From Mesorhizobium sp. M2E.F.Ca.ET.219.01.1.1 (lineage in GTDB: Bacteria; Pseudomonadota; Alphaproteobacteria; Rhizobiales; Rhizobiaceae), in contig NZ_SADT02000001.1 in assembly GCF_004016445.2 (NCBI RefSeq), positions 973,630-1,037,629 on the forward strand: a stretch of DNA of 64,000 nt, given 5' to 3'. The notes beneath the pieces are model-generated. The model was given only the letters and a program-made list of their open reading frames with translations. It searched no databases and was not told the origin of the DNA. The translations under genes were made by a program, and so were the position numbers. The number at the start of each line of letters is the position of its first letter. Position 1 is the stretch's first letter. Of the stretch, positions 19,100 to 27,510 are shown in pieces.

Positions 19100-19579
19100 A
19101 TGAGCCGCCTCGAGAGTTTCATCCGCAGGCTGACCGCGCAGCGCGACATTCTCGATCAAGTCTGCGCGCAGGTCGCGACCATCGAAGGCCCCGTGCTCGA
19201 GCTCGGCCTCGGCAATGGCCGGACGTTTCATCATCTGCGCGAGCGCCTGCCCGGACGCCGGATCGTGGCTTTCGACCGCGCACTGGCCGCCCACTCCAGC
19301 TCAATTCCCGAAGCTGAAAACCTCGTGCTCGGCGAAATACGCGAGACGGCGATCAGGTTCATTGGCATCGACGCCGCTCTTGTTCATGCCGACATCGGCA
19401 CCGGCTATGAAGATCGCGACGCAGTGACCGCTACCTGGCTTCCCGACCTGACCGCGCGCCTGCTTCGCGTCGGCGGCATCGCCGTCAGCGGCACGCCGCT
19501 CGATCACCCGCACTTGCAACGCCTCCCGCCGCCACCTTCGGTGCCCGCCGATCGTTATTTTATCTATAGGCGGGTGTGA
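19100..19579 (+). CDS. Small SAM-dependent methyltransferase-like protein
   Basis: A 159-residue protein of the short S-adenosylmethionine methyltransferase group (Methyltransf_17-like). VLELGLGNGRTFHHLRERLPGRRIVAFDR around residues 33-61 supplies the SAM loop and acidic strand, and ALVHADIGTGYEDRD the fourth strand. The open frame runs upstream to 18956, but the ATG at 19100 gives the compact family length. There is no clear ribosome site. It converges closely on the cyclase gene, with 21 bases between the stops. The substrate is unknown. Confidence 0.65.
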   Translation: MSRLESFIRRLTAQRDILDQVCAQVATIEGPVLELGLGNGRTFHHLRERLPGRRIVAFDRALAAHSSSIPEAENLVLGEIRETAIRFIGIDAALVHADIGTGYEDRDAVTATWLPDLTARLLRVGGIAVSGTPLDHPHLQRLPPPPSVPADRYFIYRRV

Positions 19580-19600
19580 GAGGTCCAGACGGCCTAAGTC

Positions 19601-21016
19601 TCAGGGGATCGTATAGACAGCAATCTCCCGCTCAATGCCGCGCAGCGAGACCTCGTGGGGCACGGGCGTCAGCGCCTTCCTGTGCAATAGATCGGCGGTG
19701 AGATTGTCGTCGACCACCGCATGAGTGGCGAAGATCGCCTGTGCGTTGGCAAGGTTCTGGACCCGCGAAGCAATGTTGACCGTCTGGCCGAAATAGTCCT
19801 GTCGCTCGTTCATGGACACGGCGATGCAGGGACCGGCATGGACTCCGATCTTGAGCAGCAGATCCTCGCGCCCGCTCTTGTCGTTGAGCGCACGCATGGC
19901 ATCGCGCATCCTGAGGGCCGCGGCAATCGCACGATCGGGCGTCGCGAAGGTCGCCATCACCGCATCACCGATCGTCTTCACCACTGCGCCTGCTTCCGCC
20001 GCGACGATCTCGTGCAGAACCTGGAAATGCGCGCGCACGAGATCGAAGGCCGAAAGATCGCCCACCCGCTCGTAAAGCGCGGTCGATCCGCGCAGGTCGG
20101 TGAACAGGAAGGTCAGGCTGGTGATCTTCAGGCGCTGGTTGATGTCGAGCGTATCCGTGCGATAGAGATCGCGGAACGTCTGATTGGTAAGCAGGCGCTT
20201 GGCTGTGAGGAAGGGCCGGCGCCTGCCTAGCAGATCGTGCAAGCCGTGGCTGGCGATGAACACCGTCGGCAGCACGCGTGTGTCGGTCCTGTTCTCCAGC
20301 GAAATGCGCAACGGCCCGGGTTGCATCTCCAGCGTCTGGCTCTGGACATGGTCGCGGTCGAAGACTAACGAAAGGCTTCGGCGCTCCTTTGTCGGCTCAC
20401 CCTTCACGTCGATGAACTGCACCGAATGGGTAACCGGCTCGAAGACGATGATGAAATCGGACGGAAGCTGTACGGTCAGAACCGCCTTTTCACCGGGCGC
20501 AAGCTCGATGTCCTCCAGCGTGATATCTTCCATGATTTTCGCGAAGTCTTCATCGGGCAGATCGACGCCGGACGCCCAATAGATCTGCCGGAAATATTCC
20601 AGCGGCGGTAGTTCATGCGGATTGTGGCCGGCAATCCTGCGTATGCGGGGACTGACGGTGAATGTCACCTCGACCATCTCGTCGAGGGTCGGCGAATAGC
20701 CCGAGGCGCAAAGCGCGCATGTATATTCGTCCTTCTGCACGGTTTTCAGCGTGGCGTTGGTGTCGAGCACGCCGCCACAGCCGGGGCACAGGACATTCCA
20801 GGAGACGTCGAAGATGCCCACCCGTGCCGCGTGGAGAAAGGCGCCTATGGCGCGCTCCTCGTCGAGACCATGCTTGCTGGCGAAGGCTGGCACATTGATG
20901 CGGCACAGCTCGCGGTCATCGCCCTCCGCGATGGTGCGCTTGATCGCGTCGATCGCCACCGGATCGACATCGCTCGATTGCCGCAGAAGCGAGAACAGAT
21001 CCTGAGCTTCGTTCAT
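19601..21016 (-). CDS. Adenylate cyclase with N-terminal zinc-ribbon/DUF5939-type domain
   Basis: A 471-residue protein. Residues 1-290 form a soluble N-terminal region with a probable zinc ribbon (C77, C80, C100, C103) followed by an all-beta part; this layout matches the DUF5939 cyclase group. Residues 296-471 are the class III catalytic domain, with metal aspartates D307 (FTDLRGST) and D351 (KTIGDAVMATF). The ATG at 21016 has GGAG upstream and starts MNEAQDLFSLL. The longer frame to 21355 is not needed. It is expected to make cAMP in the cytoplasm under control of the N-terminal region. Confidence 0.85.
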   Translation of the reverse strand: MNEAQDLFSLLRQSSDVDPVAIDAIKRTIAEGDDRELCRINVPAFASKHGLDEERAIGAFLHAARVGIFDVSWNVLCPGCGGVLDTNATLKTVQKDEYTCALCASGYSPTLDEMVEVTFTVSPRIRRIAGHNPHELPPLEYFRQIYWASGVDLPDEDFAKIMEDITLEDIELAPGEKAVLTVQLPSDFIIVFEPVTHSVQFIDVKGEPTKERRSLSLVFDRDHVQSQTLEMQPGPLRISLENRTDTRVLPTVFIASHGLHDLLGRRRPFLTAKRLLTNQTFRDLYRTDTLDINQRLKITSLTFLFTDLRGSTALYERVGDLSAFDLVRAHFQVLHEIVAAEAGAVVKTIGDAVMATFATPDRAIAAALRMRDAMRALNDKSGREDLLLKIGVHAGPCIAVSMNERQDYFGQTVNIASRVQNLANAQAIFATHAVVDDNLTADLLHRKALTPVPHEVSLRGIEREIAVYTIP

Positions 21017-21218
21017 CGTAAAGGCTCCGGAAAATGCGCCCAGGGGCGCGTTGACCGGACCGCGCTTGGTCCGAATGATGCATTTTACTTCGAAACCGAC
21101 CGTACCGCCAATTCGAATAGACAAACACGGCGACGGTCGATTTCCATTTGACGGATTTTCTCCCACTCCAAGCGGCACTATGATGGCGCATGGGCATCGA
21201 TCTTTGAGGCTCTTTCCC

Positions 21219-22043
21219 ATGCCGAAATCCGACAATCCGCCGTTTCCAGGGGCCCTTCGCCTCTTCTCCGCGGTTGTCATCATCGTCCTGATCGTGGGCG
21301 CTGGCCTGTTTTTCGCGCCCGCGCTGGTCAAGCCGCGCTGGCCCTGGCCCGTCACGCCGTTCAGCGCCCGCTTCCTCGGCGGCTTCTACACCGCTGAAAT
21401 GGCGGTAATGGCGGCGCTCTTGTTCTGGAATCGCTGGTCGCCCGGCAGGCTGGTGCTCGTCATGGCCTTCATCTTCACCGTCATCGTGTCGGCGGCTTCG
21501 TTCATCAATCTCGGCTATTTCAACTTCGAACGAAAAGCGGCCTGGCTCTGGTTCCTGGTCTATCTTGCCTCGGCCGCGGTATCCGGGCTGTTCCTGTGGC
21601 GGGCCAGGGCCCGTCCTTCGGCAAAAGGCGTGGCCTTAACCCCCGCATGGCGCGGCTACATGTCAACGGAAATGGCGATCCTTGGGCTATACGGCGTCGG
21701 CATGTTGCTGTTTCCCCGGGTGGTCAGCAGCAGCTGGCCATGGCCGGTCGATCCCTTCCACGCCCAGGTCTACAGCGCCATCTTCCTCGCCGGCGCCGGC
21801 GGAGTATATCTCCTCCGGAAAAACGCTCCGCGCGAGGAACTGCTGGTGCTCGGCCTGGCGCAGTTTCTGGTTGGCCTGCTTGCCATCCTTGGCCTGGTCA
21901 TCACCGACGCTGCGGTGCACCGGATCGACTGGACGGCGACAAAGACATTATGCTGGCTCGCTCTTTTCGGCTGGATCGGCATCAGCGGCGTCTTCAAGCT
22001 CTACGCCGCCTCCCGGTATTTCAGCTCGGAGCCGGCATCATAG
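21219..22043 (+). CDS. Multi-pass membrane protein of unknown function
   Basis: A 274-residue protein with about eight hydrophobic segments. It contains an internal duplication: PRWPWPVTPFSARFLGGFYTAEMAV in the first half and SSWPWPVDPFHAQVYSAIFLAG in the second, so it looks like two four-helix repeats. The ATG at 21219 has GAGG 10 bases upstream; an earlier ATG at 21183 is possible. It diverges from the cyclase gene. I do not recognise the family, and nothing in the sequence shows transport or enzymatic motifs. Confidence 0.6.
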   Translation: MPKSDNPPFPGALRLFSAVVIIVLIVGAGLFFAPALVKPRWPWPVTPFSARFLGGFYTAEMAVMAALLFWNRWSPGRLVLVMAFIFTVIVSAASFINLGYFNFERKAAWLWFLVYLASAAVSGLFLWRARARPSAKGVALTPAWRGYMSTEMAILGLYGVGMLLFPRVVSSSWPWPVDPFHAQVYSAIFLAGAGGVYLLRKNAPREELLVLGLAQFLVGLLAILGLVITDAAVHRIDWTATKTLCWLALFGWIGISGVFKLYAASRYFSSEPAS

Positions 22044-22102
22044 GTTGCAGAGACGACTGGATTTTCGGGTGACGTCCGGTGCATCGTGCCGGGCCGATCG
22101 CG

Positions 22103-22205
22103 TTAGAGCATTTCACCGTTTCAAAGGAACCGGCGAACTGCTCTATGTCTTTGTTCTGACGCAATTGCGGGCGGAAAACCGCTTACACTTTTCCTGGAAT
22201 TGCTC
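22103..22205. repeat. Rhizobiales-type intergenic palindromic repeat
   Basis: A copy of the element at 6430. It begins AGAGCATTTCACCGTTTCA and holds GCAATTGCGG (22161-22170) pairing imperfectly with CCTGGAATTGC (22193-22203). It ends 14 bases before the acetyltransferase start and may form a stem in that leader. Confidence 0.75.
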
Positions 22206-22219
22206 CAGCCGGGAACGCC

Positions 22220-22744
22220 ATGACCAGCACGACCTCGCCATCCTCCGAGAAAATCGAACCGCAGCTCCGAGCCGTCCGGCCAAGCGATGCGGAGGCGCTT
22301 TGCGCCATCTTCAACATGCCTGGCTTCCGCTGGGGCACGCTCAGGATGCCTTTCGAGAGGGTGGAGCAAGTCGAGCGGCGCATCGCCAAATCCGGCCAGG
22401 AAACCACATGGATCGTCGCGGAGGTCGAGGGCAAGGTCGTCGGCCATGGCAACCTGGTCGTGCTGGGTTCGCCGCGCCGTTCGCATGTCGGCGAGATCAA
22501 TATCGGCCTTGGCGATGCCTTTGTCGGCAAGGGCATCGGCTCTGTCATACTCGGCGCGCTGCTTGACGTGGCCGATAACTGGCGGGCCCTGAAGCGGGTC
22601 GAATTGACCGTATATGCCGACAACGAACCGGCCATCCGTCTCTACTCGAGCCACGGCTTCGAGGTCGAAGGTCGGCATGTGAAGGCCGGCTTCACTGACG
22701 GGCAGTACCACGACCTCCTGAGCATGGCCCGACTGCGGTTCTAA
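22220..22744 (+). CDS. GNAT family N-acetyltransferase
   Basis: A 174-residue acetyltransferase of the RimI/phosphinothricin type. The acetyl-CoA loop is seen as GDAFVGKGIGSVILGALLDVA (motif A), then VELTVYADNEPAIRLYSSHGFEVEGRHVKAG (motif B). The family moves an acetyl group from acetyl-CoA to an amine. The substrate cannot be read from the sequence. The ATG lies just after a repeat element and has no strong ribosome site. Confidence 0.85.
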   Translation: MTSTTSPSSEKIEPQLRAVRPSDAEALCAIFNMPGFRWGTLRMPFERVEQVERRIAKSGQETTWIVAEVEGKVVGHGNLVVLGSPRRSHVGEINIGLGDAFVGKGIGSVILGALLDVADNWRALKRVELTVYADNEPAIRLYSSHGFEVEGRHVKAGFTDGQYHDLLSMARLRF

Positions 22745-22795
22745 GTACCGCTGTTTCCCTTGGCGTTTGGACCAAGATGCGGCTAGACGGGACCA

Positions 22796-24181
22796 ATGAC
22801 CGCCGCCTTTGATCCAAGCCCTACGCCTCCGATGGAAGTTCTGGCCGTGCTGTCGCTGCTCTGCCCGGAAGTCGTGCGCGACATCGAGCAGAACTGGAAT
22901 GCACCGGTTTCCGATTACGCCCGCCATCTGTGGCGGCCGGTGGCAAGGCCTGTATCGGGCCCGGCGATCGCCGCCCGCTCGATCCTGCGCGACGTCCTGC
23001 GTCAGCGCCTCGATGTAATTATGCAGCCTGAGGAGATCGCCAAGGTCCTCGAAGAGTTCGAGCACAGGCCGGTGATTCAATCCGGCCTGCACTGCCTCCT
23101 CCTAATGGATCGGATTACCTTCGATGCCCTGCTGCTTGCCTGGCTCGGCGCGGTGGAAAACGGGCTGTCGGCCTTTTTCGGCTTCATGGGAACCACGATG
23201 ACCATGGAGACCGTTGGCCGTGAGGGGCCGGGATGGCTCGATGTCGGCGACGACAAGGTCAACCTGTTTGGCTTGGGGCGTCACAAACTGTGCCGCAAGA
23301 GCGTCTGCGTGGCCGGTCCTGTCTCCCTCAACAAGCGTGCGCTCGAGGCGGTTGGCGATGAAACGGATGCCAGCCGCTGGCGGGGCACACTGCTTGCCAG
23401 CCAGGACAAGGTGTTTGGAACCGCCGCCGATGCGCTGACGGCCCTCAACGAGGATCTGGTCGCCAATTGGGATCGTTCCGGCATGGCCGTTCCCGTCTTC
23501 ATCGATGATCGGCTCGCCGCTTCTGCCATGGCGCGGCATCTGGAATGTGACGGCAGTCTTCTTTCCAGGCTGCTCACCCAGCCCGCGAGACGCCAGCGTC
23601 TCGACCGTGCCTTGCAAGAGGCCGTTTCGAGCCCATTTGGCAGATTCCTGCCCAATGCCACGGACTATTTCTGGGGCATCCGCGAGGAGCGCGTGCGCAG
23701 GCTCGTCCTCGACAACGGGCACCTCATCGAGCCTGACAGGCCGCATGGTCTTTCCATCCCGTTCGAGCGGCCGCATCTCAGGCAGGCGCTGCTGGACGGC
23801 GTGCTGCTGCCAAACCTGTTCCTGATGTTCCTCGTCCTTGCCATATTGCCGCGGGTGCGGGTGGTGGGCGGCCTGAGACAGATTGGCTATGTGGCGCTTT
23901 TCCACTCGATCCTGCTGGCTGCGCTGGACGAAAACGCACCGGAAGAGCGCGATCTGGCAGCGGAGCTGCAGACCCGGGAAAATGCCTGGGGCACGCGGGT
24001 CATCGATGAAAAGATCTCGGTCCGCGAGCAACTGGCCGGCCTGCCGGAAGGGGCGCTCTTTCCGGACCTGCTCCGGCAATACCGATTGCGGACATTTGCC
24101 GAGACGACCGACGACCTGAAACTGGTTCGCGAAAATGCCCGATGGCGCAAGATCGGCAAGGCAGCGATCAACGCGACCTGA
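22796..24181 (+). CDS. Hypothetical protein, 461 residues
   Basis: A long, well-coding frame with no motif I recognise. It is mostly alpha-helical in character, with one hydrophobic segment near residues 340-357 (LLPNLFLMFLVLAILPRVRVV). That segment could be a membrane anchor or a buried helix. Other landmarks are FFGFMGTTMTMETVGREGP (about residue 122) and PNATDYFWGIREERVRRL (about residue 283). The ATG at 22796 begins 51 bases after the acetyltransferase, so they may be cotranscribed. It converges on the trifunctional glycosyltransferase gene. No function is proposed. Confidence 0.6.
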   Translation: MTAAFDPSPTPPMEVLAVLSLLCPEVVRDIEQNWNAPVSDYARHLWRPVARPVSGPAIAARSILRDVLRQRLDVIMQPEEIAKVLEEFEHRPVIQSGLHCLLLMDRITFDALLLAWLGAVENGLSAFFGFMGTTMTMETVGREGPGWLDVGDDKVNLFGLGRHKLCRKSVCVAGPVSLNKRALEAVGDETDASRWRGTLLASQDKVFGTAADALTALNEDLVANWDRSGMAVPVFIDDRLAASAMARHLECDGSLLSRLLTQPARRQRLDRALQEAVSSPFGRFLPNATDYFWGIREERVRRLVLDNGHLIEPDRPHGLSIPFERPHLRQALLDGVLLPNLFLMFLVLAILPRVRVVGGLRQIGYVALFHSILLAALDENAPEERDLAAELQTRENAWGTRVIDEKISVREQLAGLPEGALFPDLLRQYRLRTFAETTDDLKLVRENARWRKIGKAAINAT

Positions 24182-24226
24182 GGCGCATAACCGGAAGCGA
24201 CGAGGCTTATCAGCGCGCCGGCCGCT

Positions 24227-27142
24227 TCATCCGAGCACTGCCTCGATAATGGTGACAAAGTCATCGAGCGAGCGATCCCCACGAATCTCGATGCGCGGAA
24301 GGTCTATGGGATCGCAATCGAGGTCGGCCGGCCCGTGTCTGCCGCCGAAGCCGGTTCGATAGCCGCACTCCCTGGCCAGTCGGCCAAGCCGTCGATCGGT
24401 GACCGAGTAGGGTGCCGCGAACGTCGTGATTGCCCGCCCGGTCCATCGTTCGATGAACATACGAGAGCGAAGGAGCTCGGCGGCCAGGTCGGAAGTCGAC
24501 AGACCATCGATCGCGCGATGCGTCGCCAGATGGCTTCCGAAGAATGCACCTTCGCCGGCGAGGCGCCGAACCGTCCCGGCGTCCATAAGCGGCGTCGGCG
24601 GACCGCTGGCGGCGTCCCATATCGCACTTTCACCCACCAGGTCCGTCACCAGGAACACTTCCGCGGTCAGGTCGTTCGCGCGCAAGATCGGCCAGGCATG
24701 GTCGGCAAAGTTCTGAAAGCCGTCATCGAAGGTGATGAGCGCCGGGCGGCCAACGAAAGGCTGACGGTCGGCGATGAACCGTTCCAGCTGCTCGGAACTG
24801 ATCGCGTGGAAGCCATTGGCGCGCAGCCATGCCATCTGGCTGGCGAATGCGGTGGGCGTGCACCGAAAACGGGCGAGGGCGGCCGGACCATCGTCGGCGA
24901 CGCTGTGATACATGAGGACAGGGATACGCTGCCGCCGCTCGTTGCGTGCGACGTCGCGGCGCAAGGCCCGCGCCCCGCCCCAGACGATGTTTCGCGCGAC
25001 CCCAATTCCCACGGGCGCGCGGATTGGCGCATGTTCGATCATCGGTTCCCTCGCCACCTCGCCTGGCGACAGACGGCGGAAACGGTCTATGCGATAGAGC
25101 TCGGTCTCAATCGATTGCTCGAGGACGAGGCCTTCGGCCGCAGCCAGCGTCTCTGAGATCGCTTGCGCGCCGAATGTGTTCCAGTCGAAGCCCGTCCTTT
25201 CAGGATTGTCGCGCAGCACGAATGCGTGTGCGCTGATGAAACTGCCGCCAGGCGCCAAGGCCTCGACAAATTTCTTGGCGATGCGCCGCAACTCCGCGAG
25301 ATCATCCAGGTAGTAGAGCACTTCCGAACAGACGATCAGATCCATTTCACCCGGCAGCGCGTCGGCGGCGAAATCCAGGACTCCGAACTCGACATTCGGC
25401 TGGTCGCCGCAACGCTCACGCGCCCGCCCGACGGCTATGGCGGAGATGTCGGTTGCGGTCAAATGGCCTACTCGCGGCGCCAGCTGCCGCGTGAAGTGAC
25501 CCTCCGCGCAGGCCAGCTCAAGCGCCCGTCCGATGGGACCGGCAGGCAGAATTTCGAGCTGCCGCTGATATTTTTCCTGCTCATAGGGCGAACCGTAGTT
25601 CCAGGGATCCTCGGTCGCGAAATGGCGGTTCCAGAACGACGTGCGATCATTGTCGTGGTCATCCACGGCCGGTTTTCGGCGCGGTGCCGCAAGGGGCTCT
25701 GCAGGTTCGGCGCTCGACCGAACCAGTTCCTGCGCCTCAGCGGCCAATCGCGCGAGTTTGCCGAAGTGGCTGTCCCGATCGGATTCCGCTGTGGACGACA
25801 ACGCCTCGGCCGCAGACATGTCGGCACCGGCGCCCTTTTGCGGCGCAAGCTGCTGAGGGGGCACGAGATTCAGGATCAATTCAATCCAATGATGCCTTGT
25901 CACTCTCCCGAGCGCGCCGAACTGGACGCGAGCCTCGATCCGGCCCTTCATCATCAGATAGGCATAAATTTGATCGATTCCTTCCGGAAGTTCGGTCGAG
26001 GTCGGATTTCGAGCGTCGACGCGAATTCCGAGTGTCCGCCCCAGTTTGCGCGGTGCGGCAAGGTCGTCGGCGTCGAGAAGCATCTGCTCAAGGTGATACT
26101 GGACGCGGCGACCCGCTCCGGGATCGCCGCGGAGCTTGCCGAGTTCGACGGTCAACTCGGTGAGGGCGCCGCCGAACCTGTCCCACCTGGCTGCCAATTG
26201 CTCCGGCACCGACAGGCTTCCCTCCATAAGGCCATCGAGGACCATCTTGGCGATCTCACGCGCCCACTTGCGTCCTGCCGGGAGCGCGCGCAGGGACTGC
26301 GGGTCGATCGAGAGCGAGCCTCGGCCGCTATCCGACGCGGCGTTCCACAACGCGAACCACGCGAGTGCTTCGGCAGCGGTGCCGCCGTTGGCCTCGATCG
26401 CCCCATTGGCGTGAGCCGATGCCGGGTGTTTGACCCTGGGATCAGGAGAAAAGCCGCGGGCGATGACGATTTCCGCATCCGCCAGCATCTGCGCCGAATT
26501 GCAAGAGAGCGCCTTGGGGCTGACCCGATGGAAAGCGAGCGGCTCGTCGACCATCACCCAATTTTTGCCGAGACGTGCGAGGCGCTGCCACAGATCCCAG
26601 TCCTCGCATGTGCGCAGCGACGCATCGAAACCGCCCAACTTGACGATAGTCTCCCGGTCGACCAGCAGCGCGTGCGTGCGGATGGGACACCGGCGAGCGA
26701 ATGTTTCGAAGGGCTGGACCGCGACCTCCGGCGAGATGCTCGCCGGGGCGAGCGCGCCGTCGGGCATCACGTGCCGGGAACCGCAATAGGCGGCCACCGC
26801 ATCGGGAGCGGTTTTCAGCGCGGCCAGCATTTTGGCGAGGAAGCTGGCATCCACCCAATCGTCGGCATCCAGAAACATCAGCCATTGGCCGCGCGCTGTC
26901 GAAATCCCGCTGTTGCGCGCGCGGGCGGGGCTGTTGGCGGAAGAGGTCAACGTCCGAAACCGGGCATCGCGCTCTACATACGCGGCGATGATCGCGGGGG
27001 TGCGGTCTGTGGAGGCGTCGTCGACGATGATCGCTTCCCAATCCGCTATTTCCTGTTCGAGCAGGCAATCCAGCGCGCGCGGCAGCGTCGCCTCCGCATT
27101 GTGCGCGGGCACCACGATTGAAACCAGGGGTTTATGTGCCAC
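24227..27142 (-). CDS. Trifunctional glycosyltransferase / SAM methyltransferase / polysaccharide deacetylase
   Basis: A 971-residue fusion of three enzymes. Residues 1-230 are a GT2 glycosyltransferase (VSIVVPAHNAEATL, IVDDAST, and the metal site DADD at 92-95). Residues about 500-690 are a NodS-like class I methyltransferase (SFWNRHFATEDPWNYGSPYE, then ALELACAEGHFTRQLA). Residues about 735-971 are a NodB-like deacetylase (RIPVLMYHSVADDG; metal motif ITFDDGFQNFADH near 800; SHLATHRAID). A helical linker of about 270 residues joins the first two. It begins with GTG at 27142. The likely role is to add a sugar, deacetylate it and methylate it on one surface glycan, in the cytoplasm. The same three activities make rhizobial Nod factor cores, but this is a different architecture. 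Confidence 0.85.
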   Translation of the reverse strand: MAHKPLVSIVVPAHNAEATLPRALDCLLEQEIADWEAIIVDDASTDRTPAIIAAYVERDARFRTLTSSANSPARARNSGISTARGQWLMFLDADDWVDASFLAKMLAALKTAPDAVAAYCGSRHVMPDGALAPASISPEVAVQPFETFARRCPIRTHALLVDRETIVKLGGFDASLRTCEDWDLWQRLARLGKNWVMVDEPLAFHRVSPKALSCNSAQMLADAEIVIARGFSPDPRVKHPASAHANGAIEANGGTAAEALAWFALWNAASDSGRGSLSIDPQSLRALPAGRKWAREIAKMVLDGLMEGSLSVPEQLAARWDRFGGALTELTVELGKLRGDPGAGRRVQYHLEQMLLDADDLAAPRKLGRTLGIRVDARNPTSTELPEGIDQIYAYLMMKGRIEARVQFGALGRVTRHHWIELILNLVPPQQLAPQKGAGADMSAAEALSSTAESDRDSHFGKLARLAAEAQELVRSSAEPAEPLAAPRRKPAVDDHDNDRTSFWNRHFATEDPWNYGSPYEQEKYQRQLEILPAGPIGRALELACAEGHFTRQLAPRVGHLTATDISAIAVGRARERCGDQPNVEFGVLDFAADALPGEMDLIVCSEVLYYLDDLAELRRIAKKFVEALAPGGSFISAHAFVLRDNPERTGFDWNTFGAQAISETLAAAEGLVLEQSIETELYRIDRFRRLSPGEVAREPMIEHAPIRAPVGIGVARNIVWGGARALRRDVARNERRQRIPVLMYHSVADDGPAALARFRCTPTAFASQMAWLRANGFHAISSEQLERFIADRQPFVGRPALITFDDGFQNFADHAWPILRANDLTAEVFLVTDLVGESAIWDAASGPPTPLMDAGTVRRLAGEGAFFGSHLATHRAIDGLSTSDLAAELLRSRMFIERWTGRAITTFAAPYSVTDRRLGRLARECGYRTGFGGRHGPADLDCDPIDLPRIEIRGDRSLDDFVTIIEAVLG

Positions 27143-27510
27143 GCCGTCCTACCCGCGCCTGGTTCGAAGGAAGAACAAGGGTCCCGAAAAATAGCCGGCG
27201 ATTTCCTGGTTCATCGAGCTTTGGTTTTCTTTGGCAAGAGTCGGCGACTGTCTCAAACGGGATAACGGCATCGGATGGCAGCACCGCCCTGTCAAGATCG
27301 AGGTGGATTGGAGGCAGGCAAAAGAGACCTGAAGACAGGCTTGAATGGCGAGCGCTCGTGACCGCCCAGAGCCGCAATCGATGCGCCGAGGCGAGACAAA
27401 TTGCGCAGCCGCTTGCTGGTCGGCCGCGATCGGTTCATCCTTGTGAGCACCCTGGCCGTGAAGCACGTAGCGAGATCACGCCGTCACGGCCGCAAGTGAG
27501 GTCTTGTTCC
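27143..27510. other. Divergent intergenic region, 368 bp
   Basis: The space between two divergent genes, presumably holding both promoters. The frame of the downstream cyclase is open through most of it but reads as arginine-rich, low-quality protein, so it is treated as noncoding. I see no clear operator or riboswitch; the only firm element is the GTGAGG ribosome site at 27496-27501. Confidence 0.5.

Noticed and set aside
25163..27121. A 652-codon open frame on the plus strand
   Set aside because: It is antisense to the trifunctional glycosyltransferase gene, whose minus-strand protein has clear domains. Long antisense frames are common in GC-rich DNA.
24227..27142. Nod factor biosynthesis locus
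   Set aside because: Domain types resemble NodC, NodS and NodB, but there is no nodA acyltransferase, nod box or other nod gene, and the fusion differs from symbiotic proteins.
27118..27510. 131-residue extension of the AAA/TPR cyclase
   Set aside because: Poor composition, no ribosome site and overlap with the divergent gene; the zinc-ribbon start at 27511 has a good ribosome site.
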